A stretch of 64,000 nt of DNA from Puniceicoccaceae bacterium 5H (GTDB taxonomy: Bacteria; Verrucomicrobiota; Verrucomicrobiia; Opitutales; Oceanipulchritudinaceae), in contig WOUP01000019.1 in the NCBI GenBank assembly GCA_009772895.1, positions 1 through 64,000 of the forward strand, written 5' to 3'. Position numbers and translations under genes: made by a program. This document shows, piece after piece, positions 9,604 to 18,093 of the stretch (within the stretch, counting starts at the first letter, position 1; each line of letters opens with the position of its first letter). The notes beneath the pieces are model-generated. The model worked only from the letters and a program-made list of their open reading frames with translations. It did not search any database and was not told where the DNA came from.

Positions 9604-9661
9604 GGGTTTAGATCAGGGAATGGGATTTAAGCGGATAGAACACAGTTGCAGGAAAAAGGAA

Positions 9662-10141
9662 TCAGTTGACCCTCTGGCGCACGGGGCGCACCACGAGGTT
9701 GAAGACGTTTTGGGCCACCACCTCGACTTCAGTGCCGCGATGCAGGAAGTCGCCTTGCGAGCGGGCGGTGTAGAGCCGTCCCTCGATCGAAACCGAGCCC
9801 GTGGGGGCGAGGTCGGACGCGACGACGCCGCGCTGGCCGATCAACTCCGCCGGGGCACTGGTTGCGGGCCGGGCCGAGCCCTTGGACACGCTGGAATGGC
9901 GGAACCAGCGGGCGACTTGCGAGTGCGAGAGCACCTTGAGTTCGAGCGTAAACATTGCGATGCCTGCGGCCAGACCGCCGGCCAGCACCAGCAGCCCCGC
10001 CCAGACGCCCTCTGCCGCGATGGCCATGATGGCGGCCACCACCACGAGCACGGCGGCGATGATGCCCAGCACACCGCCGGGCAACAGCAGCTCCATCGCG
10101 AAGAGCAGGCCGGCGAGCAGCAAGATCAAAACCCAGTTCAT
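9662..10141 (-). CDS. short NfeD-like membrane protein
   Basis: 159 residues. Three to four hydrophobic helices (VLILLLAGLLFAMELLLPGG, then VLGIIAAVLVVVAAIMAI) precede a C-terminal OB-fold NfeD domain (LIGQRGVVASDLAPTGSVSI to NLVVRPV). It lacks the ClpP-like protease domain of the upstream long form. Its start overlaps the stop of the long nfeD gene by 4 bp (ATGA), indicating translational coupling. Short NfeD proteins act with flotillins encoded alongside. Confidence 0.9.
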   Translation of the reverse strand: MNWVLILLLAGLLFAMELLLPGGVLGIIAAVLVVVAAIMAIAAEGVWAGLLVLAGGLAAGIAMFTLELKVLSHSQVARWFRHSSVSKGSARPATSAPAELIGQRGVVASDLAPTGSVSIEGRLYTARSQGDFLHRGTEVEVVAQNVFNLVVRPVRQRVN

Positions 10142-11739
10142 GCGTTGTCGCGCTCCACGATGAGGTTAAAGGTACCGTAGCCGGTCACGCGGATGCGTTC
10201 GCCGCGCTTGAGCAGGCCCACTTGCACGCTGGCATTGTGCCGCGCGCCGTCGATCTCCACTTCGCCCAGCGGGTGCAAGTCGCGCGTCACGAGGCCCTGC
10301 GCGCCGATTTCGGGCCAGTTCGGGCGCCGGCGCTGGCTGCCCATCTGCACCGCGCGCACATCTTGCGCCGCGCCTTCCGGCGTGGCGGGGCTCGTCAGCA
10401 CCAGATCGTGGTAAAACGGCAGGTGCTTGGCGTAGCGTAAAAACACCACCAGCAGGACCACCGCCAGGGCCAGCAGGCCGATCAGCTCCCAGGCCGCTCG
10501 CATCAGGTCGTCCAGGTCAACCGTCAGGCCCACCGGACTGGTCTCGCTCGGCCACACGTTGGCCAACGACCACAGCATGCTGCCGAGCACCAGAAACGCC
10601 CCGAACAGCCCGAGGATGAAGCCCCCGGGCGTCACAAACAGCTCGACGAAAATCAGGATGACTCCCAGGACCAGCAGCACCAGCGGCTCGTGCCCCGCCA
10701 GCCCGGCCACGTACTGGCTGGCAAAAAAAACGGCGATCAGCGCGATACCAGAGCCCCCGAACACGCCAAAGCCGGGCGTTTTGAACTCGATGAACAACAA
10801 CAGCACCCCCAGCGACAGCAAGAGTGGAGCGATGGAATCGAGGTACTTCGCGAAGTGCTCGGCGGCACTCACCTCAAAGCGCTGGACCTCCCAGTTGCCT
10901 GCACCGAAGCGCTGATCGAGCAGGTCTTCCAGGCTACTGGCCTCGCCCGCGCCAAAGAGCGGCACCGGCGGGTCTCCATAGCGCTTGAGGGCCTCCTTGG
11001 TGGTCAGGGAGAGTAATTCGCCCTCTCCTTTCAAGGTCTCGCCATCGCGCTCGAGCACGAAATCCGGATCACTCATCGCCCGCATGACGTCGGCCTTGTG
11101 CGGGTGATCGGCCTGCAGCGCGCGCGACTTGGCGTTGATATAGCTCTCGATCTTACGCTTCATGCCGCCCTCGATCGAGTCGCCGGTGGAGGTGATGGCT
11201 TCGGCGGCACCGATCACAGCCCCCGGCGCATACCAGATTTCGTCCGCCGCAAAGGAAATAAAGGCCCCGGCAGACAGCGCCTCATCGTTTACGTAGACGA
11301 TGGTGCGCCCTTTGTAACCCGCCAGACGATCCATAATATCGAGCATCACATCCATGCGGCCACCGGGAGTATCGAGCTCCAGCAACAGCACCTCGACATC
11401 GTTGCGAATCGCTTCACGGGCCGCCCGGCGCAAAATGTATTCGTTGGGCTTCGCAATCGGCCCCTCGATCGGCACCACGTAGACGGTCACGTGCGTACCG
11501 TCGTGGGGCGGGAAGGCGGGCGGCAGGTCCGCGTCGGAGGCGTCAGGCGCATCGGCAGGTTGAGCCTCCGCCGAGTCGTCCTGAACCTGCTGCTGGCGGA
11601 TGGGCGCGTCGTCCTCGTCGTTACCCTTCAAGCGGTCGAGCAACGACTGGCCGGGCAGCGAGCCAGCGAGAAAAACCCAGCTCACGCACAGCCCAAACCA
11701 AACCATCCAGCGCCATCGGTGCATAGCGGCATCCTGCAA
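10138..11739 (-). CDS. long NfeD: membrane-bound ClpP-class serine protease
   Basis: 533 residues. A signal/anchor helix at the N-terminus is followed by a ClpP-class protease domain (VYVVPIEGPIAKP onward) with the nucleophile Ser in DEALSAGAFIS and the general-base Lys in GGMKRKIESYINAKS, as in PH1510-type NfeD. Several membrane helices (residues about 300-430) and a C-terminal OB-fold (GLVTRDLHPLGEVEIDG) complete the family layout. It is the first gene of the operon, divergent from queG, so the promoter lies in 11740-11876. Substrates are unknown; stomatin/flotillin-type proteins are cleaved by relatives. Confidence 0.92.
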   Translation of the reverse strand: MQDAAMHRWRWMVWFGLCVSWVFLAGSLPGQSLLDRLKGNDEDDAPIRQQQVQDDSAEAQPADAPDASDADLPPAFPPHDGTHVTVYVVPIEGPIAKPNEYILRRAAREAIRNDVEVLLLELDTPGGRMDVMLDIMDRLAGYKGRTIVYVNDEALSAGAFISFAADEIWYAPGAVIGAAEAITSTGDSIEGGMKRKIESYINAKSRALQADHPHKADVMRAMSDPDFVLERDGETLKGEGELLSLTTKEALKRYGDPPVPLFGAGEASSLEDLLDQRFGAGNWEVQRFEVSAAEHFAKYLDSIAPLLLSLGVLLLFIEFKTPGFGVFGGSGIALIAVFFASQYVAGLAGHEPLVLLVLGVILIFVELFVTPGGFILGLFGAFLVLGSMLWSLANVWPSETSPVGLTVDLDDLMRAAWELIGLLALAVVLLVVFLRYAKHLPFYHDLVLTSPATPEGAAQDVRAVQMGSQRRRPNWPEIGAQGLVTRDLHPLGEVEIDGARHNASVQVGLLKRGERIRVTGYGTFNLIVERDNA

Positions 11740-11876
11740 AAGAAAATCGCTGGAAGCAAGCCAAGGCGGGCGACTTGGAGCATTCCGGCGTTATAACTTG
11801 TAAACGTTTTTGGAATGCCCCGAAAACGCTGCAATCGCATTTGATTCGGCGGCCGTTTTCACCCAGCCTGATACTC

Positions 11877-12899
11877 TTGGAAAGCGATCCTACAGTTGCG
11901 GAGGCCCGCAAGCAGGCCCTGCGCGCGCAAGCCCTCGAGCTGGGCTTCTCGGTCATGGGCGTTGCGCCCGTACAGCCCGAGCTGCGCCGCGCATACTTCC
12001 TGCAGTGGCTGGCGGAAGGTCAGCACGCGGAAATGGCGTGGATGGCCCGCGACCCCGAGCGCCGACTGGACCCACAGCAGGTGTTGCCCGAGGCCCGCTG
12101 CATCATCGCCTGCGGCTTCAACTACTACCAGCCCGAGCCGCGCCGCAGAGGGCGCATCGCCAAATACGCGCTGGGCAAGGACTACCACAACCTGATCCTC
12201 AAACGCCTGAAGCAGCTCTGCACGACCTTGCGCGGCTGGGACGGCATCAACCGCCCCTATGTCGACACTGGGCCGCTGCTCGAAAAGCCCATCGGGGCCG
12301 CCGCCGGCCTGGGCTGGCAATCCAAGAATACCCTGGTGATCAACCCGCAACAGGGGCAGTACCTCTTTCTGGGCATGATCCTGACCAGCGTCGAGCTGCC
12401 CGAAGACAGTGCGCCCCGCGACCGTTGCGGCTCTTGCACGCGCTGCATCGACATCTGCCCCACCCAGGCAATTACGGCGCCGTACCAGCTCGACGCGCGG
12501 CGCTGTATCGCCTACCTCACGATCGAGCATCAGGGCAGCATCCCGCTGGAATTCCGTCGGGCGATCGGCGACCACCTGTTTGGCTGCGATGAGTGCCTCG
12601 ATGTCTGCCCCTGGAACCGCTGGGCCCAAGCCACCCGCGAGGAGAAGTTTGCCGCCCGCACCTACCCGGACCTGCGCGAGATGCTGGACTGGACGCATGA
12701 CGACTTCCACGCTGCCACCGCCGGCACGCCGATCCGTCGCCTGAAGCTGCCCCGTTGGAAGCGCAACATCTGTGTCGTGCTGGGCAACACCGGCGACGCC
12801 CACGACCTGCCGGCCCTCGAACGCGCCGCCGCCGACCCCGACCCCATGATCGCCGAACACGCCCACTGGGCCATCCAGGAGATCCGGAACAGGGGATAG
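11877..12899 (+). CDS. queG: epoxyqueuosine reductase
   Basis: Last step of queuosine synthesis: cobalamin- and [4Fe-4S]-dependent reduction of epoxyqueuosine in tRNA. Two ferredoxin-type clusters are visible, CGSCTRCIDICPTQAI and CDECLDVCPWN. The N-terminal part carries WLAEGQHAEMAWMAR and ACGFNYYQ, and the C-terminus is HEAT-like. The frame is open back to a TTG at 11775. I favour the TTG at 11877 because it leaves about 19 residues before LELGF, as in known QueG proteins; neither start has a convincing ribosome site. Length from 11877 is 340 residues. Confidence 0.93.
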   Translation: MESDPTVAEARKQALRAQALELGFSVMGVAPVQPELRRAYFLQWLAEGQHAEMAWMARDPERRLDPQQVLPEARCIIACGFNYYQPEPRRRGRIAKYALGKDYHNLILKRLKQLCTTLRGWDGINRPYVDTGPLLEKPIGAAAGLGWQSKNTLVINPQQGQYLFLGMILTSVELPEDSAPRDRCGSCTRCIDICPTQAITAPYQLDARRCIAYLTIEHQGSIPLEFRRAIGDHLFGCDECLDVCPWNRWAQATREEKFAARTYPDLREMLDWTHDDFHAATAGTPIRRLKLPRWKRNICVVLGNTGDAHDLPALERAAADPDPMIAEHAHWAIQEIRNRG

Positions 12900-12913
12900 A
12901 AAGGCCGGAAAAA

Positions 12914-13023
12914 AAGAACGCAGAGAATAACACAGAGGATACCCGTATCCCGAGTGCTCAGCTTTTTTGGAAATGCGCCCGATTTCTTCCACTCTGCTTT
13001 GTGTTCCTGGCGTTCTTCTGTTG
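12914..13023. repeat. imperfect inverted-repeat element upstream of smr gene
   Basis: The left arm is AAGAACGCAGAGAATAACAC. The right arm on the other strand starts CAACAGAAGAACGCCAGG and continues with ACACAAAGCAGAGTGGAAG, so both arms share AGAACGC, AACACA and AGAG words in order. It shares the CAACAGAAGA 10-mer with the element at 5054-5145. It lies between the queG stop and the start chosen for the Smr gene, whose frame stays open through it back to an ATG at 12967. Confidence 0.55.
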
Positions 13024-13035
13024 AGATACCTCCCC

Positions 13036-13302
13036 ATGGCGGATGAACCGGTAGACCTCCCGATCGACGGCGTGCTGGACTTGCACCAGTTCATGCCCAA
13101 GGAGGCGATTGCGGTCGTGGAGGCCTATCTGGATGAATGCCAGCGGGCCGGGATCAAGGTCGTGCGTATCATCCACGGCAAGGGCAAAGGGGTAATGCGC
13201 GAACGCGTGCATGGCTACCTGAAGCGTCACCCGGAGGTGATCGGCTACAGCCTCGGGGGCGCAGTCGGCGGCTGGGGCGCCACGGTGGTCCGACTACGGT
13301 AG
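13036..13302 (+). CDS. Smr domain protein
   Basis: 88 residues, essentially one Smr (small MutS-related) domain. It has the opening LDLHQFMPKEAIAVVEAYL, the central VRIIHGKGKGVMRERVHGYL with the HGKGxG nuclease/nucleic-acid loop, and a closing HPEVIGYSLGG. Stand-alone Smr proteins bind and nick branched DNA or cleave RNA. The frame extends upstream to 12967 but would then translate the inverted-repeat element, so the ATG at 13036 is chosen. Confidence 0.9.
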   Translation: MADEPVDLPIDGVLDLHQFMPKEAIAVVEAYLDECQRAGIKVVRIIHGKGKGVMRERVHGYLKRHPEVIGYSLGGAVGGWGATVVRLR

Positions 13303-13308
13303 CGCCAT

Positions 13309-13355
13309 TGTGACACACCGGTCGAGGTTGCACAGGCGTGCGTCAAAATGTCACA
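13309..13355. promoter_or_regulatory. candidate activator site: TGTGACA/TGTCACA inverted repeat
   Basis: TGTGACA at 13309-13315 and TGTCACA at 13349-13355 form an inverted pair 33 bp apart, about 90-140 bp upstream of the predicted sigma-54 start site. That is where a bacterial enhancer-binding protein would sit. A second palindrome, GTCATTcAATGAC (13388-13400), lies between this site and the promoter. The role is inferred from position and symmetry only. Confidence 0.4.
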
Positions 13356-13418
13356 CATCCTCAGGCCCGCGCTCTCGCCCTTGCATTGTCATTCAATGAC
13401 TTACGTATACCACATGGC

Positions 13419-13435
13419 TTGGCACTCGGCATGCA
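13419..13435 (+). promoter_or_regulatory. sigma-54 (-24/-12) promoter for the hsp20 pair
   Basis: TTGGCACTCGGCATGCA matches the RpoN consensus TGGCACG-N4-TTGCA. The invariant GG (13421-13422) and GC (13433-13434) have the required 12-bp register. The expected start site near 13446 leaves a leader of about 39 nt before the first hsp20 ATG at 13485. Confidence 0.65.
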
Positions 13436-13484
13436 CTGACTTCGGGCAGTTCTGAAAACGAAAACCTTAACGCCTGAATCAGCC

Positions 13485-13892
13485 ATGACACTCGTTCGCT
13501 ACCCACAATCTGTCTGGAACAACTTCCAGGACCTCGAACGCTTCTTCGACGAAGCCTTCAACAGCTTCTACCGCGGGGGCAACTACAGCCTTGAGCAGCG
13601 CCCCGCTGCCGACTGGCTCGAAGATGAGCAGGCCTACACCCTGCAGGTCGAACTGCCGGGTCTGGACAAGGACGCCGTGAACGTCTCGATCGAAAAGGAC
13701 GTGCTTACGGTCGAAGCCAAGCAGGAGGAAGCAAAGGAAAACGGGCAACGCCGCTTCCACTTCCGCCGCAGCTTTTATCTGCCGGACACCGTGAATCGTG
13801 AAGCCATTGGGGCCTCGATGGAAAACGGCGTGCTGAGCCTCTCCCTGCCGAAAGCGCAGCAGGCCCTGCCCCGCCAAATCGAAGTGAAATAA
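13485..13892 (+). CDS. Hsp20/alpha-crystallin small heat shock protein
   Basis: 135 residues. A short N-terminal arm (WNNFQDLERFFDEAFNSF) is followed by an alpha-crystallin domain from about residue 40 (DWLEDEQAYTLQVELPGLDK) with the signature ASMENGVLSLSLPKA. The C-terminus is RQIEVK, a degenerate I-x-I docking motif. It is an ATP-independent holdase forming oligomers in the cytoplasm. It is first of a tandem pair, 34 bp before the second copy, and is preceded by a sigma-54 promoter. Confidence 0.95.
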   Translation: MTLVRYPQSVWNNFQDLERFFDEAFNSFYRGGNYSLEQRPAADWLEDEQAYTLQVELPGLDKDAVNVSIEKDVLTVEAKQEEAKENGQRRFHFRRSFYLPDTVNREAIGASMENGVLSLSLPKAQQALPRQIEVK

Positions 13893-13926
13893 TCCCGTTC
13901 TCTGAAACTCCAACCTGTATCCGACG

Positions 13927-14316
13927 ATGAACCATTTAGTTCCTTCCCAATCGACTGCCGTAGCCCAGAACCCGAACCAGAGCGCCCAGCCGGCGGTGCG
14001 CCGCCCGCGCTACAGCGCCGAGCGTCACGAAAAGGGCTACCGCGTGGAAATCCTGCTACCCGGCGTTCCCCGCGAGGCGATTAACCTGACCTTCGAAAAC
14101 GACTGGCTCCACGTGAGCGGTCGTCGTGACGAAACGCTGAAGGAAGGCCAGAAAGTCCTCCAACGTGAAACATTTGTTGGAGAATATCGCCTCGATTTGA
14201 ACGTCGAAGCCCAAATCCACGTCGAAGATATTAACGCAACCCATGAAAATGGCGTGCTGAAGGTCGAGTTGCCTTTCGCACCGGAAGTGCAGCCCCGACA
14301 GATCGCCATCCAATAA
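13927..14316 (+). CDS. second Hsp20/alpha-crystallin small heat shock protein
   Basis: 129 residues, divergent from its neighbour (about one third identical by eye). The alpha-crystallin domain runs from about residue 35 (YSAERHEKGYRVEILLPGVP) to ATHENGVLKVELPFA, and the tail QPRQIAIQ carries an I-x-I motif. It probably forms mixed oligomers with the first copy, like IbpA/IbpB. It shares the upstream sigma-54 promoter; the operon ends at the strong terminator at 14447-14480. Confidence 0.95.
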   Translation: MNHLVPSQSTAVAQNPNQSAQPAVRRPRYSAERHEKGYRVEILLPGVPREAINLTFENDWLHVSGRRDETLKEGQKVLQRETFVGEYRLDLNVEAQIHVEDINATHENGVLKVELPFAPEVQPRQIAIQ

Positions 14317-14446
14317 AAGACTTTTGTGCAGCTGCGACGTGAGACACCGCAGACTGCCAGCGACCAACAGACAGACAGCGACAGGACAGAGAGAAAGCAG
14401 AGAGTAAGCGAGACAGGGTAACCGGGTGATTTACCTGGAAACCAAG

Positions 14447-14480
14447 GGCCGGTCCGAAAGCAGCGGACCGGCCTTCTTAT
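14447..14480 (+). terminator. intrinsic terminator of the hsp20 operon
   Basis: A perfect 10-bp stem GGCCGGTCCG/CGGACCGGCC (14447-14456, 14464-14473) with a 7-nt loop is followed by TTCTTAT. Upstream, 14360-14416 is a low-complexity ACAGACAG/GAGAAAGCAGAG tract in the 3' untranslated region. Confidence 0.85.
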
Positions 14481-14530
14481 GTACACAAAACGCTTGGCCC
14501 CCGCGCCGTGGCTGGCTTGTGATAGAGCCC

Positions 14531-17071
14531 ATGCTGTCCCACGACCTGCCCGTCTGGCAAATCCGCGACGCCCTGATCGCGGCCTGCCAGGACTCCCGCC
14601 GCTTTGCCCTCGCCGCCCCCACCGGCTCCGGTAAGTCGACCCAGGTGCCCAGCATCCTGCTCGACGGTGGCGTGATCGGCGACGGCCAGATCCTGATTTT
14701 GCAGCCCCGGCGCATGGCCGCCCGCCTGCTGGCCCGACGGGTGGCCCACGAGCGCGGTGCGTCCGTCGGCGGGGAGGTGGGTTATCAGGTGCGCCTCGAA
14801 AATCGCACCAGTCGCGAGACCCGCATCACCTACCTGACCGAGGGCCTGCTGCTGCGCCGCCTGCAGCAAGACCGCGAGCTGCGCGGCGTCAGCGCGGTGT
14901 TGTTCGACGAATTTCACGAGCGCCACCTCGATGGCGACATGTCGCTTGCTCTCGTCCGGCGCGTGCAGGAGCGGCGTCCCGATCTCATCATCGGCGTCAT
15001 GTCCGCCACGCTCGAGCTCGACCGCGTGGTCGACTACCTGCAGCCCTGCGCGCAGATCGAGGCGATGGGCCGCGCCTACCCGGTAGATATCCAGTATGCG
15101 CGCGCGGGCGAGACGGCCGAAGCGTTGCCCATGTGGGAGGCCGTGGCCAAGGCCTTCAAGCGCTTCGGTCCCAGCCTACCACAGGGTGACGTGCTGGTCT
15201 TCATGCCCGGCGCCTACGAGATCCGCCGCACGATCGAGACGCTGAAGCAGCTGGGGCAGACACGCGGCTACGAAATCCTGCCCCTGCACGGCGAATTGCC
15301 TCCCGACCAGCAGGACGCCGCCGTGACCCCTGGCCCGCAGCCCAAAATCATCGTCTCGACCAACGTGGCCGAAACGTCGCTGACCATCGAGGGTGTGCGG
15401 GTGGTGATCGATGCCGGCTACGCGCGACAGGCCGCCCACGACCCGCGCCGGGGCGTCGATACCCTGCTGACGGAGAAGATCTCCATTGCATCCGCCGAAC
15501 AGCGTGCGGGCCGGGCCGGGCGCGTTGCCGCTGGTCTGGCGATACGCCTGTGGACCGAAGCCGAGCACGCGGGACGGCCTCTACAGACGCCGCCGGAAAT
15601 CCAGCGCCTCGATCTCGCCGGGGCGGTCTTGGCACTCAAGCGCGCGGGCGTGGAGGACGTGCGGGCATTTCCGTGGTTTGAGGTGCCGGAGCCGCTGCGC
15701 CTGCAGCGCGCGCTGGAATTGTTGCACGACCTGGGCGCGCTCGATCCCGAGCAGCAGCTGACGCGCGTGGGCGAACAGATGGCCGCCTTTCCCGCCGCTC
15801 CGCGCCTCGCCCGCATGTTGATTGCCGCCAGCGAGCACCGCTGCCTGCCGTCCATTGCCTTGCTCGCCGCCATGAGCGAGGGCCGTCGCATTGTGTTGCC
15901 GATCGGCCAACGCCGGGACGAAGAAGCGCGCGAACGGGAGCTGATGCAGCCCGACGATCTGGCCTCGGATCACCTCATGGCCTTACGCGCCTGGAATGCC
16001 GCCGCGCACCACCGCTTCGACCTGCAGTATTGCCAGCGTTGGGGCATTCATGCCGGCGCCGCCCGCGAGGCCGGTCGCCTGGCCCAACAACACCTGCGCC
16101 TGGCCGAAAGCCAGGACCTGAACGTGGCCGAAGACGATTCCCGCGCCGAAGCAATCATTCCGGCGATCCTGGCTGGCTTTTCCGATCAGGTAGCCAAGCG
16201 CCTGAATGAAACCAACCTGCGCTGCACCCTGCCCCACGGCCGACGCGGCGAAGTGGGCCGGCACAGCCTCGTGAAGGACGCGCCGCTGCTCGTCTCGACC
16301 GAGATCGAAGAGCGCGAGGCGCGCGGCGAGGTGACGACGCTCCTGCAAATGAATTCTCCGGTGGAGCAGGCGTGGCTGGAAGAACTGTTTCCGGATGATT
16401 TTGCCGAGCGCACCGAAACGGCCTTCCGCGGCGGCAAGCGCATCGTATCCCAACGCGTTCGCCTCTTTCGCGACATGGTGCTCGAGACCAAGGAACTGAA
16501 CGAGCCCGATCCGGAAGAGGCCGCCGCGATCATCGCGCGCGAAGTCCAGGCCGGTAATCTGCAGCTGCGCAACTGGAACGAAAAGGTCGAAAGCTACATC
16601 GCCCGCGTCAACGTGCTGGCCCAGGCGATGCCCGACTACGGGTTCACGCCCATCGACACAGAAGCCCGTCAGCTGATCCTCGAGCAATTGTGCCTCGGCG
16701 TGACCAGCGTACGCGATTTGGCCGATCTGCATGTGCTGCCGGCAGTGCAGGAATGGCTGCCTCATGCGATCCGCCACGAAGTGGAGCGTCTGGCGCCCGA
16801 GCGCTTTGCCCTGCCCAACGGATTCAACGCCCGGCTGCGCTACGAGGCAGACGGCACCGTCGTGCTCGCGGCCCGCATCCAGCAACTCTACGACTACCCT
16901 CAAAGCCGTTTGAAAATCGCCGATGGGCGCATTTCGCTCGTCGTGGAGCTGTTGGCGCCCAACCAGCGACCGGTCCAGAAAACCGCCGATCTGGACGCAT
17001 TCTGGGAGACGAGCTACCCCCAGATCAAGAAGGACTTGCGCGGCCGCTACCCAAAGCATGAATGGCGCTGA
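14531..17071 (+). CDS. hrpB: ATP-dependent helicase HrpB (DEAH/DExH family)
   Basis: 846 residues. N-terminal RecA fold with APTGSGKST, LQPRRMAARLLARRVA, the DEFH box in VLFDEFHERHLDGDM, and SATL. The second fold has STNVAETSLTIEGV and QRAGRAGR. The HrpB C-terminal region follows (LREY-like block and a closing KTADLDAFWETSYPQIKKDL). HrpB is a conserved bacterial putative RNA helicase of unclear substrate. The frame opens at 14426, but that would read through the hsp20 terminator; the ATG at 14531 gives the standard N-terminus. Confidence 0.93.
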   Translation: MLSHDLPVWQIRDALIAACQDSRRFALAAPTGSGKSTQVPSILLDGGVIGDGQILILQPRRMAARLLARRVAHERGASVGGEVGYQVRLENRTSRETRITYLTEGLLLRRLQQDRELRGVSAVLFDEFHERHLDGDMSLALVRRVQERRPDLIIGVMSATLELDRVVDYLQPCAQIEAMGRAYPVDIQYARAGETAEALPMWEAVAKAFKRFGPSLPQGDVLVFMPGAYEIRRTIETLKQLGQTRGYEILPLHGELPPDQQDAAVTPGPQPKIIVSTNVAETSLTIEGVRVVIDAGYARQAAHDPRRGVDTLLTEKISIASAEQRAGRAGRVAAGLAIRLWTEAEHAGRPLQTPPEIQRLDLAGAVLALKRAGVEDVRAFPWFEVPEPLRLQRALELLHDLGALDPEQQLTRVGEQMAAFPAAPRLARMLIAASEHRCLPSIALLAAMSEGRRIVLPIGQRRDEEARERELMQPDDLASDHLMALRAWNAAAHHRFDLQYCQRWGIHAGAAREAGRLAQQHLRLAESQDLNVAEDDSRAEAIIPAILAGFSDQVAKRLNETNLRCTLPHGRRGEVGRHSLVKDAPLLVSTEIEEREARGEVTTLLQMNSPVEQAWLEELFPDDFAERTETAFRGGKRIVSQRVRLFRDMVLETKELNEPDPEEAAAIIAREVQAGNLQLRNWNEKVESYIARVNVLAQAMPDYGFTPIDTEARQLILEQLCLGVTSVRDLADLHVLPAVQEWLPHAIRHEVERLAPERFALPNGFNARLRYEADGTVVLAARIQQLYDYPQSRLKIADGRISLVVELLAPNQRPVQKTADLDAFWETSYPQIKKDLRGRYPKHEWR

Positions 17072-17116
17072 CTTTCACAATCAGCACCGCCGCAAGAAAA
17101 TAGAGTTTGGGGGCGT

Positions 17117-17764
17117 CTAAAGCGACGCAGTCGGCTTCACGAGCCCGAACTGGATCGAGGCTCGCGTGAGGCCGGCGACATTGTGCACCTTCAGCTTTTG
17201 CATCAAGTGCGTGCGGTGCACATCGGCCGTGCGCACCGAGATGCTGAGCTTGCCCGCGATCTCCTTGGTCGTATGGCCTTCCCCGATCAACTGCAGCACT
17301 TCACGCTCGCGCGTGGTGAGGCTCTCCAGAGTGCCGTCTGTCGGCTGCACGCTGAGGAGCTCCGGCATGCGCCGCAAGATCTCGGGGCTATAGTAGGATT
17401 GCCCGGAGGCGACTGATTTCAGCGCCTTGCGCATCTCTTCGAGGCCGGCGGTTTTCTCGATGATACCGTCGGCCTTGGAGAGCAGAACCCGCTTGATACG
17501 GGCCAGGTTGAAGATGCCGCTGACCACGAGAATCCGGATCTCCGGACGCTCGGATTTGAGGCGTTGCACGATTTCCATGCCGTTGAGGCCCGGCAGATGG
17601 AGGTCGCATACCAGGACGTCTGGCTTCTTCAGCTGGCACTGGCGCAGGCCCTCTGTCCCGTCGCCATGGGCGCCGACGACTTCGAGGTCGATCTCTGACT
17701 CGATCAGGCTAGACAACAAGTCGCAAAGCAGCTTGTCGTCTTCAATGATGTAGACCGTTTGCAT
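17117..17764 (-). CDS. NarL/FixJ-type response regulator
   Basis: 215 residues. The receiver (VYIIEDDKLLCDLL, phospho-acceptor Asp in VCDLHLPGLNG, conserved Lys in IEKTAG) is followed by a LuxR-type HTH (LTTREREVLQLIGEGHTTKE, then LSISVRTADVHRTHLMQKL). It is a DNA-binding output regulator; no histidine kinase is adjacent. A TTG at 17807-17809 would add 15 residues, but the ATG at 17764 fits the receiver start. The terminator of the first micro-gene lies just upstream, so this gene needs its own promoter in 17765-17860. Confidence 0.93.
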   Translation of the reverse strand: MQTVYIIEDDKLLCDLLSSLIESEIDLEVVGAHGDGTEGLRQCQLKKPDVLVCDLHLPGLNGMEIVQRLKSERPEIRILVVSGIFNLARIKRVLLSKADGIIEKTAGLEEMRKALKSVASGQSYYSPEILRRMPELLSVQPTDGTLESLTTREREVLQLIGEGHTTKEIAGKLSISVRTADVHRTHLMQKLKVHNVAGLTRASIQFGLVKPTASL

Positions 17765-17852
17765 TCCTGGTTCTTGTTCTTGAATCGGTGATAATCCCGA
17801 AAGTTCCAACGTGTTAATACGGCCAATTATCGAGTAAATTTACAGGACGTTC

Positions 17853-17896
17853 GCAGAAAATGCAAAGGGCGGATAGGTTATGCACCTATCCGCCCC
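17853..17896 (-). terminator. terminator of micro-gene 1
   Basis: A perfect 12-bp stem, GGGCGGATAGGT (17867-17878) and ACCTATCCGCCC (17884-17895), has a 5-nt loop and is followed on the minus strand by TTTGCATTTT. It resembles the terminator of micro-gene 2 (shared GGGCGGA stem base). Confidence 0.85.
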
Positions 17897-17935
17897 AGTT
17901 AGTTATCTAATTTAGTGTATGATACGACCGCAGAT

Positions 17936-18073
17936 TTAGCGGAAGCGGAAACCCGTCCAGGACGTACCCGAGTAGGAGTACGAGGACCCACTGGTCAGCG
18001 GCGAGCGCCGAACGGCAGGCTTCATGGGACGCGTTTCCTTGTGGTTACGGATCTTGTCCGTCGGTGTATTCAT
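17936..18073 (-). CDS. micro-gene 1: 45-residue basic peptide, possible modified-peptide precursor
   Basis: Not recognised. The peptide starts MNTPTDKIRNHKETR and ends in a Gly/Ser/Tyr/Trp/Phe-rich tail (SGSSYSYSGTSWTGFRFR). It is very basic, with no signal peptide or membrane helix. The N-terminal KIRN[HQ]K block is shared with micro-gene 2, while the C-terminal halves differ; that is the leader/core layout of RiPP precursors, though no modification enzyme is nearby. Support for a real gene: own -35/-10, a conserved 5' leader, and a strong terminator 40 bp after the stop. Both micro-genes could alternatively be regulatory RNAs. Confidence 0.6.
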   Translation of the reverse strand: MNTPTDKIRNHKETRPMKPAVRRSPLTSGSSYSYSGTSWTGFRFR

Positions 18074-18093
18074 GGTTCTGTAGTATTTAAGGG

